From Phalacrocorax aristotelis (Eukaryota > Chordata > Aves > Suliformes > Phalacrocoracidae): DNA of 64,000 bases. The DNA lies in NCBI RefSeq assembly GCF_949628215.1, contig NC_134276.1:126790125-126854124 (forward strand), in the 5' to 3' direction. The notes under the pieces are model-generated. The model was not told the origin of the DNA. It made no database searches and saw only the letters and a program-made list of their open reading frames with translations. Below are positions 11,764 through 28,590 of the stretch, piece after piece (positions within the stretch are counted from its first letter, which is position 1; every line of letters starts with the position of its first letter). A program made the position numbers and the translations under genes.

Positions 11764-12849
11764 TCAGAGGGACAGAGAGCGCTTCCTCTTCCTAGCAGCA
11801 TACTCCCCCACACCAAAATTGGATAAGGAGTGGCTCAGGTGAGTGTCCAGAGTATCAGAGTTGTTGCCCCTCATGATGATTTTCATACATGGGCACAGGC
11901 ACTGGCGCATGGCTCTGCGGATGTAGTTGTCAAAGAGATAATAAATGAAAGGGTTGGCACAGCTGTTGGCAAAAGCAAAAGGGCCACTCACCTTCATGCC
12001 CACCTGGGCAATCACATAGGGAGAACAGTCGGGCTGCTTCAGGAGTCCCAAAAGGATGGCCATAAGCTTGCAGAGATTGAAGGGAACCCAGGAGATAACA
12101 AAAGCTGCCACTACAATGGAAACGATTTTGATGGATTTTTTCAGTTTCTCATCATGTTTCCCAGCTCCCTGATAGTGCACACAGAGTCTCTTGGCAATGC
12201 AGCAGTAAAAAGTTATGATACTCAACAGTGGGAAGAAGAAGGCCAGCATTAAAAGCATCAGGGACATGATCTGTTTGTCTTCTGTCATGGCTTTGTCTGT
12301 GCAGTAAGTCTTTCCATATTGGTTCTTCAGTTCTCTGGACAAAAGGGTAGGCACTCCTAAGCAGCAGGATAATAACCAGACACAGATGCAGAGTCCAGTG
12401 GAATAGGATCTTGTTCTAACTGGTCTAGCGATAGAGGGATGCATGATAGCAAGGTACCGGTCAGCACTCATACAAGTGAGGAGGAGGATGCTGCAGTACA
12501 TGTTGACTGAGATGACATAGGAACTAGCTTTACAGAGTGAAGATCCTACCCTCCAGTTTCCGTCCGACACCTCCATGTCCACCCAAAACGGCAGCGTGAT
12601 GAGGAAGATGAAGTCAGATACAGCGAGGTTGATGATAAAGATGTCAATCGGCCTCCGGACCTGTCGCTTGAAGACCAAGGCTACTATCAGGATGAAGTTC
12701 CCAACAATGCCCACCAGGAACACAGCAGTGTACAGGATAAGGAGGAAAGTAGACATACGTTGCGTGTACTGATACTGGCAGTTGTCATAGTCATAGTAGT
12801 CATAGTTGAAAGTGACCGTAGTCGCGGGCGAAAGCTGCGTGAATTCCAT
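11764..12849 (-). CDS. GPR15: GPR15, class A chemoattractant-like G-protein-coupled receptor
   Basis: Seven-pass plasma-membrane receptor. Mammalian GPR15 guides T cells to the gut lining and answers the peptide GPR15L; it is also known as an SIV/HIV co-receptor. The gene is intronless and encodes 361 residues (human about 360). I start at the ATG at 12,849 (GAAATGG, good Kozak context), because the open frame further upstream has only a GTG. Visible features are a tyrosine-rich acidic N-terminus (Tyr16, 18, 19, 21, 26, 28) suited to tyrosine sulfation, TM1 with GN at 50-51, NLAVSD at 74-79, Cys106 for the ECL2 disulfide, DRY at 130-132, SWVPF in place of CWxP in TM6, and NPFIY in TM7. The tail ends RKRKRSLSL, close to the human RRRKRSVSL, an ER-retention and 14-3-3 switch. 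Adjacent CLDND1 supports orthology. The frame is intact. Confidence 0.96.
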   Translation of the reverse strand: MEFTQLSPATTVTFNYDYYDYDNCQYQYTQRMSTFLLILYTAVFLVGIVGNFILIVALVFKRQVRRPIDIFIINLAVSDFIFLITLPFWVDMEVSDGNWRVGSSLCKASSYVISVNMYCSILLLTCMSADRYLAIMHPSIARPVRTRSYSTGLCICVWLLSCCLGVPTLLSRELKNQYGKTYCTDKAMTEDKQIMSLMLLMLAFFFPLLSIITFYCCIAKRLCVHYQGAGKHDEKLKKSIKIVSIVVAAFVISWVPFNLCKLMAILLGLLKQPDCSPYVIAQVGMKVSGPFAFANSCANPFIYYLFDNYIRRAMRQCLCPCMKIIMRGNNSDTLDTHLSHSLSNFGVGEYAARKRKRSLSL

Positions 12850-12996
12850 TTCTGGCCAAGCTGTCCTCACCCCTGCTCTGAGGAAGGCTCTGAGCTCCCC
12901 CTATCCTTCCCCTTAAGTTCGTCTTTAAAAATGTGTTAGTGAGTGAGGGGGAGGAGTGGGGAGAGGGAGGAGGAGAAAAGTGGTTGGGGGGGGGAA

Positions 12997-13018
12997 TTTA
13001 TATACTTTTAGCCAATCG
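12997..13018 (-). promoter_or_regulatory. Probable GPR15 core promoter: TATA-like box and CCAAT-type site
   Basis: On the minus strand TATATAAA lies at 13,004-12,997, about 150 bp upstream of the GPR15 ATG. An inverted CCAAT (GATTGGC) lies just upstream at about 13,018-13,011. The stretch between the TATA and the ATG is a long pyrimidine-rich run on the gene's own strand (about 12,940-12,992). Transcription would start near 12,970, giving a leader of about 120 nt. The elements are seen directly; their use is inferred from position. Confidence 0.5.
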
Positions 13019-16000
13019 CACAGGCAACGGACAAACAACGAGAGTCTCTGATTAGTCAAAACCCTGTCAGAATAAACACTTGCTTCTTTCTTTGAAATCA
13101 GATTTAGTTTTACTGATTTTATCTTCATTTTGCATTTTGCCTGTATAAGCGAACCAGGTTTGGGTTTTGCTTTTATTTTGGGGGGGAGGGAACGTAGTTT
13201 TCAAGATTCTGAACTTTTTTTTTTTTTAGGGCAGGATATTGCTAGTTTGCAGAGGTTCGAGATTGTACCGGCTCAGAAAAAGTCAGAGAACGGTGAATTC
13301 AGGTGCCACATTCTTTATCTTTGCTTGAAACATTTTGTATAAATTACTTTTCAGGCCAAGTTCAACTTTTCTGAGGCTTGGAGGTTTTTAGTTTCTTTGT
13401 CTGTTTTTGATTGGTGTTTTCTGTTGAGAGTAATTCTATCATACAGAAATACTTAGGGAAAACATTTAAAACTACCGTCTTCATTCTGCCGTGTAGTTGT
13501 TCTACATCAGTCCCAGGCCCTCCACTGCTCTGCCAGTACCCCCGCGCTCCTGCCCTGCAGCCCCTCCGGTTCCCTTAGCCCTGGGCTCCCCACACCCAGC
13601 TTTATCATTTTGTTAGAAACTTAAGTGGACAGTTTTCCACTGTACCATACATTCTTCTGCAATCTGAAACTTGACTTGATGTTCCCATCACTACACAAGT
13701 TTCCTTATCAGTCTCCAGAGCAGTGGTTCCTTCTCCTCCTGACTGCACATCCCACACAGCTCTTGAGCCGTTGTTATGTACAGTGCTTGCTTCTCTTAAA
13801 GAGATCTGATTTCCTTCGTCTTTCATTCACAATATCAATATCACTCCAATTGTGGCTTACCTTACAGCCCGCCCTTCCAGCGTTGCATAAATCGAATGAA
13901 AATTCTCACTTTTTAAACTACTGAATTCATTACAGCTTTGTCAGTGCATACTGATTTGAAACATCTACTACTGGTCTTCATCATCCTTCCTCTCTTCTGC
14001 AGATAAATTCATTTTCTCCTTCCCCTCTCACCTGCATGTTCACAGACCAGGAGTGTCTTCAGGATTCTCAAAGCTTTGAGCAAACTGCTTACCAGAGTGC
14101 ATTTGAGCCCCAGGCAGATAGGTTGCATCTACGTATGTCTCCACTGGCAAAGAGCAACTGCAAATTGCACGGACAGCAAATTAGGCCCTCCAGTGCACTC
14201 TGGATGCAGATTCATTCCACCAGTGCTCAGGTTATGTGCTCCTGCGTGGCAGGTACCTGGTAGACTTCCAGGCACATGGAAGAGCAGCCAGCTGCTATTA
14301 AATGACAGGCTGCTGGATCAAGGGATATTTAGGTGGGCACTCTCTTTCATGTAGATATGCTTATGTCTAATAAGGAGTTAGTTATATACAACTGCCTTCA
14401 TATCAGTAGGGCACCAGTGGACTCTTGCTGACTGTTTTTCATGGAATGTTTAAGGATTTAATTATCTCAGTGAGTGTAATTCAGCCATCACAAACTCTGA
14501 AAAAAGATCAAGGTGTATAAAACCACCCTGGCTTAGATTACCAATCTGTATGCCACAGATGTTTAAATGTGAAGCTGTAAGGAAGTGCAGGCTAAAAATC
14601 ATCTCACCATCTGAAGATTACAAAAGATATATCTACTTTTCAGCTAAGAGATGTGTAAAAGTGCCCAAGTATCTTAGAGTTTACAGAAATGATTTTTGAT
14701 GGATTCAGTGTGGAGGTGAGTTTTGCGTCATCTTATTTCTGCTTCAAGAAATGTGTTTCAGTTTTTTTCTTCTTAGCACTGGGAAATAGAGGCATTTTCT
14801 TTCAATCAGTGCTAGAGTAGAAGACCAGCTGAACATACAGTCTGCAGTGTAATAGTTCTGCCTGTCTTGCAAAGATGGACCTACATGTTATTCTACTCTG
14901 CACTTAGATCCTAACAGTTGCAAGCTTTAGAAATTGGGCACAAACTTCTCTCCCTCCATCTCACACTAGTGCACACTCCTTGAAATTTACTCCCTCCCTC
15001 TCCCCATCCCAGAGCAGACAAAAAAGTTAGTAACTTTTTAAAAAGCTTAGTGGGACCATAAAGATAAGCATATGTCCATGTATTGTGTTTGTGGTTCCTC
15101 ACTTCGTTGTCTGCCTGTAGTTTAACAGCCTTACTTACTAAAATAAAAAATTAGATAGTGATCCTTTTCAAACAGGTATGAACTCCTTTCTCTTGAATTT
15201 GCTCTATATTTCTTGAATGCTCTAAATAGACTTGTGGATGTCACTGTGTGTTGCCATGTTACAGATGTGACACTTCCTTATCTGGACAGAAGATCTGCAA
15301 AGATTATATGGAGCATTATCATGAACAATGGAGTGATCTAATTATCTGAGCGAAGCAGCAGCAGGCGTATTTGTTGGTAGTCTGTCAGCCCTGTGGCTTC
15401 TTTTGCAGTAGTGATTCACTTAGGGCATCATTACTCTTCCCAGAGCTCATTTCCCTGAGGTAGAGCCAAGCGCTCAAAAATACTCAGCAAATGGAAGTTT
15501 CCCTCATAACACTTCCACACAGATATTCCAGAAAGCTCAGCATATGACGCGCTAAGATCCAAGAGGTGTGGTGAGACGTTATGTCACCAGGAGGACAGCC
15601 TGTACCCTCTCCTCACACCCCTCCTAGATTTCCACAGCACTTTCCTCCTCCCAGACCACACCAGATACGTGTAAGCCCTTTTCCTGGACAAAAATTTCTG
15701 CTGAAGCAACAGCTACTGGCTTGGCTTGGGTGTATGTCCTTCTGTTAGGGGTGCCCATCTTGTCCAGCCCTTGACACAGCTCTGAAAAAATGCAGCTGAG
15801 TAGTTTTGAACCTGAGAGTGAACCTAAAGCATGTGTAACCACACGCTCATGGCAGATACTGTAATTATGGCTGTGCATTTGGCCAGTTCTGCTTTAGGTC
15901 ATGCGGTTGTCTGATGGTCCTGCCTTTCTCCAATGCAGTTGTGAATTTTGTCCTGTCAGTGTTTGTATCATTCCTTATACCTTCCTCATAGGAAATGCTG

Positions 16001-16691
16001 AGGTATTTCCAACAGTAGCAAGGGGAAAGATTTAATGTCTGTGTTCACAGTTCTGTAATGCTTGTGATACACGTATTATGGCAGCCTTCTAATTTTGTGG
16101 CAAAATCTGCAAAAGAGATGCACAGCAGAACTATCTGCACAGGAAGTACGCAGCGCTGTGTATTTAGTTTGTTACACACACACCTTACAAATTTCTGCAA
16201 TTGAAGCATTTCTGGTAGTGAGGTGTGAGTTTGGGGTTTTTCTTTAAATTTTTGTTACTTCCTCAATTTTACTGATAGTTTAAATGAGATTTTATTCTAA
16301 CTTGTGCTTTTATATAAGCACAGGCATCTAGATAAAATAAGATACATATCTGTAAATTATTAATGATGATAAATGCTGAGAAGGAACAGAGGTTTACTTG
16401 GCTGTAAAAGAAAGTGTAGTAGTTTCGAAATGATTGTGCTTCAAAAACCTTCTGTAAGGAATAGAGATTTGCAGACAGTTAAAAAAACAATAAAAAAAAC
16501 CCACCAAATTGGCTGAAGCTACCCTACTATGCTATAACCTAGGTGAAGACAGGCTCAGAGGTAACCAGGTGAATGCTAATCAACAGAAGTTTCACCCCTG
16601 AAAAAAGACGAGAGGGTAGAACTGATTCATGTAAAATTGTGGGCACTGTGACAGTGCATTGGGATAGGCTGAAATAGTTTCACACTGAGAG

Positions 16692-16938
16692 CAGTGGTCT
16701 TCAAAGTGTGGTGCAGGAAGAAAATATTTTTTGTACACTTCATAAATATTTTTAAAATAGTGTTTATTTCCTCTGTCATCCATTTTTAATTTATATTTTT
16801 ATGTATGTTTTATAATGTAGATAGTATATTAGTACAGTAGTACATGCACATAATGTAAAAAACCCCCATATAATAGGGTGCATACTCAAAAAGCATCATA
16901 CTGATGGGGTGCATGATAAAAAGGTTTGGAGACCACTG
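16692..16938. mobile_element. Short non-autonomous hAT-like DNA transposon (MITE)
   Basis: The 247-bp element begins CAGTGGTCTTCAAAG and its other end, reverse-complemented, reads CAGTGGTCTCCAAAC, giving terminal inverted repeats that match at 13 of 15 positions. It is flanked by 8-bp direct repeats, actgagag (16,684-16,691) and acttagag (16,939-16,946), matching at 7 of 8. CAGNG-type termini and 8-bp duplications are the hallmarks of hAT transposons. The interior is AT-rich, has no transposase frame, and contains two near-copies of 'ggggtgcat'. It must have been mobilised by a transposase encoded elsewhere and is now inert. Confidence 0.75.
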
Positions 16939-18739
16939 ACTTAGAGGACAAGTGGGCATCATTAAAATGAACCTGTGCTATTCATTTTCAGAAGAAGGAC
17001 ATCTAGAATAGGGTACGGTTTTCTTAGCCTACCATGTTCTGTGCCACAGCTAGAAAAATACAGGAGGCAGAAATAAACCCAGGGAGACTGTGTAAAGAGA
17101 TCTGAGGGGAATCCATGGGATTTTCTGCTCATTCTGGCTATGCGAAATGCTCATGGATGGTGCCTAAAACACAAAAACTAAACTTCCTTTTTTTATTATT
17201 ATTATTATTATTACAAAGAGAATATTTGTTGGGAGAGGCAATATCTTGTAGTAAATTAACTAGTAGTGTTGGAAGAAACAGGCACCTTTTCCCAATGTGA
17301 ATCAATAACTCCTGAAGCAAATGTGATACCTGAAGAAGGTTTTTTCCATTTCTCATCTCATTTCTCACCGTGTGTCAACTTCACTTAATGCAGATGGTGC
17401 CACTTCCTACAAATGTTTACTTATTTCTTTAGGCTGTGAGAGCTAAAACGACACAAATTTTGTATGACACAATTTTTTTTGCAACATACTAGGGTTTTGT
17501 TTGTTTGTTTTGTTTGCAGCACTGTGATGTTAAACTCTGTCAGTGCCTGAGAACTTCTGTTAGAGGTACTAATCAATCTGCATGATCCAGGTCAGCTATC
17601 AAAGAAACTCCAGTTTTGCAAAAAGTAAGAACAGCATTTAAGCTGTAGCCATCAGCGTTACTCCCTTTGTGCTTTTATGTGCAAACTGCCAGAGTGTCTG
17701 CACAGTAAAGCAAACTTTTACTTTGAAAACCTTCCCAAATGATCCTGTTAGGTAAACTGATCAACCAGTGGTTCCTGCTGAGGCACACTGAGGCGGTGTG
17801 AAAAGAGAAGAAAACAAAAAAAAGATAGGTGTTAGCAGTGAATGACTCTCTGCATTCATTTGTAATGTTATTACTGGGTTGTTCTTATTATATGGAGGGG
17901 TATTTTTTCAGGGAAAAAAAAGTCCAGGTGAAATCTGTAGAAAGTACTTGAAATTATGTAAATAAAATGAAAACACATCTCTCTGGCTGTTTTTGAGCAG
18001 CTGCACACATCGTATTGATCAGGGCAGATTGTGACGAAGAAAAGGCCACTGTAGTCTAGTTCAACAAGGAAGTAGCAACGGCTGCAACATTTTCCAGAAT
18101 TGATTCTCATTTTTACAAGATTAGTTCTTTTAGGAGAAAAACCTATAGACTTGTCAGTGTTAGATAATTCACTACAATTTACAGTAAACGGTTCCAATTC
18201 TGCTTATCCCATGGCTTTGAATACAGAGGTATTCTGTTTGTTTCTTTGTTTTCTTTTAACGCTTTCTATCTTCAACTTCTGATACTTTTGCCAGGTATAC
18301 TGAAGAAAACTATTGCTGATTTCTTTCTTCCCTATTGCCATGACATGTATTTTATGGTCTTGCAAATCCTTAGCACTCTCTTCCATAAATTAAATTGACC
18401 GACCTTCTGTGATAAATATCACTGAGAGAGGTTTTCTAATTGCTCAGTGATCTTCATGTCCCTTGTCAGGTTCCTCTCTACTTTATCAACATGTCAAAAC
18501 TAGACACGCTATTTCAGCAGCCAGCAGCAACTGTAGATGTGATCAACTTTTTTCCTCCTTGTGACTTCTGTTTATACAACTGAGGTTGCAGGAAAGTTGG
18601 TTTCTTTGGCCACAGCACCATCTTGCAGTTGGTAATCCGCCATGACCCGTTTTTACTTTTCATTTTGTGCTTCCCAGGATAAAGTTTTATGTCAGGTAAG
18701 TATAGCCTCCACTCTTTGCTCTTAAATGAATGAGCTCAT

Positions 18740-18990
18740 TGATGACCTTACTGAAATGCATGTTTGCTTGCCCCCAGCTGCCAAATGATCAGGTCACCCT
18801 GTACCAGTGCCCTCTCCATGTCATTATTTACCCTTCCCTCAGGCCTCGTGTCATCTGTGAAGTTTATCAGCGATACTCTGCTTTCTTCCAGGCCATCAGT
18901 AAAAGATGTTAAATATTTTAAAGTCTAGCATAAATCCCAGTCAGACCCCAAAATACAGCCTTGCAGAGTTACATTATAAGGTGTTGGTGA
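18740..18990 (-). mobile_element. Strongly decayed CR1/L3-like LINE fragment
   Basis: In the minus-strand sense this resembles the reverse-transcriptase core of older CR1-group LINEs. The plus strand reads 'gtgtcatctgtgaagttt', the complement of the FADDT region, then 'ttccaggccatcagtaaa' and 'cccagtcagacccc' with the expected spacing. No frame is open. It is clearly older than the CR1 copy that starts at 19,550. The ends are approximate. Confidence 0.5.
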
Positions 18991-19549
18991 GATGGTTCTG
19001 TGATCTGGAAAGGTAGGGTGTTTAGGCAGAGGTTTCTTCGTTAAATATAATTTCAAACTACTTTTTAAAATAAAAAATTTCATTTGGTTGCACCAAGTCA
19101 GAGAAGTTTCTTATATTACTGCTTTCACCTTTGCCATCCTAGCTTCCTACCTCACTGCAAAAATGCTTCCTGGCTGTTCTGGGAGAGGAGTTGGTCAGGA
19201 TCGTTCCCCAGAAGTCCTCAGAGATGTAAAAACCACACACGTGATTCTGTTTTCTCTAAGTATTCATTTGCTAGTTTGGAGGTTGGTAAAATCAAAACTG
19301 GGTGTGGTAGTCTCTCAGCCAGCGGAGCTGTTAACCACCTTTAAAAGTCCTCTTGTAATTTGCGTGAGTATGTGTGCCAGGCATGGGGAGAAATGACCAA
19401 TTTGCAGCGTGGAGCTCGTGTTGCTGATTTTTGCAATTTGTACTACATCTTTTTTTCCTTACTTGGTGTTTTCCCAAGTCATTCAGCCAGGGTATCATGT
19501 CACCATTTTTACAAGCCCTCAAGGAAAAAGAAAGAAATGTGAGCCTTAT

Positions 19550-20805
19550 CGTAGAATCATAGAATCACAGAATCATTAAGGTTGGAAAAGACCTCTAGGA
19601 TCATCAACCCAACGCTACCATGTCTCCTAAACCATGCCCTGAAGTGCCACGACTACACATCTTTTAAATACCTCCAGGCATGGTGACTCTACCACTTCTC
19701 TGGGCAGCCTGTTCCAGTGCCTGACCACTCTTGCAGTAAAGAAATTTTTCCTAGTACCCAATATAAACCTCCCCTGACACAGCTTGAAGCCATTTCCTCT
19801 CGTTCTATCGCTAGTAACCTGGGAGAAGAGACCAACACCCACCTCACTACAACCTCCTTTCAGGTAGTTGTAGAGAGCAATAAGGTCTCCCCTCAGCCTC
19901 CTCTTCTCCAGACTGAACAACCCCAGCTCCCTCAACCTCTCATCATAAGGCTTGCTCTTGAGACTCTTCACCAGCTTTGTTGCCCTTCTTTGGACATGCT
20001 CCAGCACCTCGATGTCCCTCTGGTAGTGAGGGGCCCAAAACTGAACACAGTATTCCAGGTGCGGCCTCACTAGTGCTGAGTACAGGTGGATGATCACTGC
20101 CCCACTCCTGGTGGCCACACTATTGCTGATACAAGCCAGGATGCTGTTGGCCTTCTTGGCCACCTGGGCACGCTGCTGGATCATGTCCAGTAGCTGTCAG
20201 CCAGCACCCCCAGGTCCTTCTCTGCCAGGCAGCTCTCCAGCCGCTCTTCCCCAAGCCTGTAGCGTTGCATGGGGTTGTTGTGACCGAAGTGCAGGACCCG
20301 GAACTTGGCCTTGTTAAACCTCCTACAGTTGGCCTCAGCCCATCGATCTAGCCTGTCCCAGTCCCCCTGTAAAGCCTTCCTTCCCTCAAGCAGATGAACA
20401 TTCCCACACAACTTGGTGTCATCTGCAAACCTACTGAGGCTGCATTCAATCCCCTCATCCAGATCATTGATAAAGATATTTAAAAAGACTGGCCCCAACA
20501 CTGAGCCCTGGGGAACACCGCTCATGACTGGCCGATAACTGGCTTTAGCTCCATTCACCACAACTCTTTGGGCCCAGCCACCCAGGCAGTTTTTTACCCA
20601 GCAAAGAGTACAGCTGTCCACGAGCTGCCAGCTTCTCTAGGAGGATGCTTTGGGAGACAGTGTCAAAGGCTTTGCTAAAGTCGCGGTAGACAATATCCAC
20701 AGCCCTTCCTTCATCCAGTAGGCAGGTCACCTGGTCATAGAAGGCCATCGGGTGGTCAGGCAGGACCTGCCTTTCATGAACCCATGCTGGCTGGGCCTGA
20801 ATATG
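19550..20805 (-). mobile_element. CR1 LINE, 5'-truncated, ORF2 remnant
   Basis: Minus-strand CR1 copy. Its 3' tail, seen on the plus strand as 'agaatcatagaatcacagaatc', starts at about 19,551. Moving 5' in the element it encodes the C-terminal block [16 protein letters not shown], then FADDTKLCG, then [23 protein letters not shown], and reaches the QHGFMKGRSCLT region near 20,790, where it is truncated. Three frames cover it, with shifts near 20,184 and 20,600, so it is dead. It retains more of the reverse-transcriptase domain than the copy at 5.4 kb. Confidence 0.95.
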
Positions 20806-21099
20806 GCCACAGGGGGAGACTGAATAATTGAAACTGCAGAAATGAGAGTTTGCAAAGTGTTTGTGTTTCTGTAAAAACAGATGTAAAAAAGGACACTGGG
20901 ACCACAACTGCAGATTCCCAAGCACCTATGTCTTGCAGGTGTGCAATTTTGGCATGAACCGGTGCCACACCTCACGCTGGCTGTGGGCAGTGCAAGGCAC
21001 GGTGCCGAGGTGTGGCAATTCGGGGCTGGCCCACCGCCTGGTGCGAGCCAAGGGGGTCCCAGCTTTGGGATGACAGGCGCCAGGCGCCCTGCAGACACA

Positions 21100-21830
21100 C
21101 AGGAGTGGCTGAGGGGAGGAGGCGAGGTGGGTTGCCCGCCGGCGGGCGTCGAAAAGGGGACCGTTGAGTCACCCCGGGGGCGGCGGGAGAGTAACAACTC
21201 CCATCCGGCATGGCGGCGGCGGAGCGGTGTGGAGAACTACATCTCCCGTGGTGCACAGGGGCGAAGGCGGGGAAACTACATCTCCCAGGGGGCCCCGCGC
21301 GGGGAGAGGGGGCGGGGTCCTTCCCGGGCCCCGGGGGTGGCGGAGCGGAAGCGGCGGGGTGGGGGCGCGAGGCGGCGATGGGCGGTGGGTGCGACGCCGC
21401 GCCGTGGCCGTTGGAACCGTTAAAGGGGGCGGTTGGGGAGTGCGGGAGGGGGCGGGTTGTGGCGGTCTTTTCGGGTTCGCTGCTTGTCGGTGGCGCCTGG
21501 TGCCCCGGCGGCCGCGCTGGGTTGTTGCTCCCCCTGTGTCAGGGTTGTCGCCTGAGAGGCCGGAGCAGCGGCGGCCGCGCTCTGTGGAGATGGTCCGGTC
21601 GGCCCGGCCCGACCCGGCTCCTGCCTCGTCCCGGCGGCGGGGGAGGAAGCGTGTCGGCACCGCCTGGGCGATCGGTGCCGGAGCGCGACCCGGCCCGGGC
21701 AGCCGAGCGGCTGCGGGGCGCTGCCTTTGCACGGGGCGAGAGCCCTTCGTACGGTCACTTACGCCGGAGGCCACTTGTCTGGCCGGGTCGGGTGCGGGAT
21801 TGATCCTGGCAGGGCATGGGGCTGTTGGCC
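21100..21830 (+). promoter_or_regulatory. CpG island, probable CLDND1 promoter and non-coding first exon
   Basis: This is the only strongly GC- and CpG-rich block in the window, standing out sharply from AT-rich flanks. It contains many GGCGG/GGGGCGG boxes, an ETS-like CGGAAG near 21,347 and the ZNF143-type sites at 21.2 kb. No TATA box is seen. It lies about 4.5 kb upstream of the first coding exon of CLDND1, whose acceptor at 26,105 implies an upstream non-coding exon. I could not pick the donor site. A divergent transcript to the left is possible, as is common at such islands. Confidence 0.7.
21193..21293 (+). promoter_or_regulatory. Two or three ZNF143/THAP11-type sites (ACTACANNTCCC)
   Basis: ACTACATCTCCCGTGG occurs at 21,236 and ACTACATCTCCCAGGG at 21,275, in the same orientation and 39 bp apart. 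A weaker relative, ACAACTCCCATCCGGCATG, begins at about 21,194. The motif ACTACAATTCCCAGMATGC is the known binding site of ZNF143 (Staf) and its partner THAP11 at vertebrate CpG-island promoters. The match is by eye. Confidence 0.6.

Positions 21831-28590
<6,760 letters not shown>

Larger units (their letters stand above)
13019..19549. other. Intergenic DNA between GPR15 and CLDND1
   Basis: No coding exon is recognised. The interval includes poly-T runs near 13,217, an ATT microsatellite at about 17,195-17,213, the hAT-like element at 16.7 kb and an old LINE remnant near 18.8 kb. It could hold enhancers of either gene, but I see nothing specific. Confidence 0.55.

Noticed and set aside
11830-12252. 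140-residue open frame antisense to GPR15
   Set aside because: It is a shadow of a conserved coding sequence and has no family resemblance.
12850-12870. Seven extra N-terminal codons for GPR15 (12,870 start)
   Set aside because: The codon at 12,868-12,870 is GTG on the minus strand, not ATG. The first ATG is at 12,849, has good Kozak context and gives the expected family length.
19717-20317. Plus-strand frames over the CR1 at 19.5-20.8 kb
   Set aside because: They are antisense shadows of the minus-strand CR1 ORF2 remnant.
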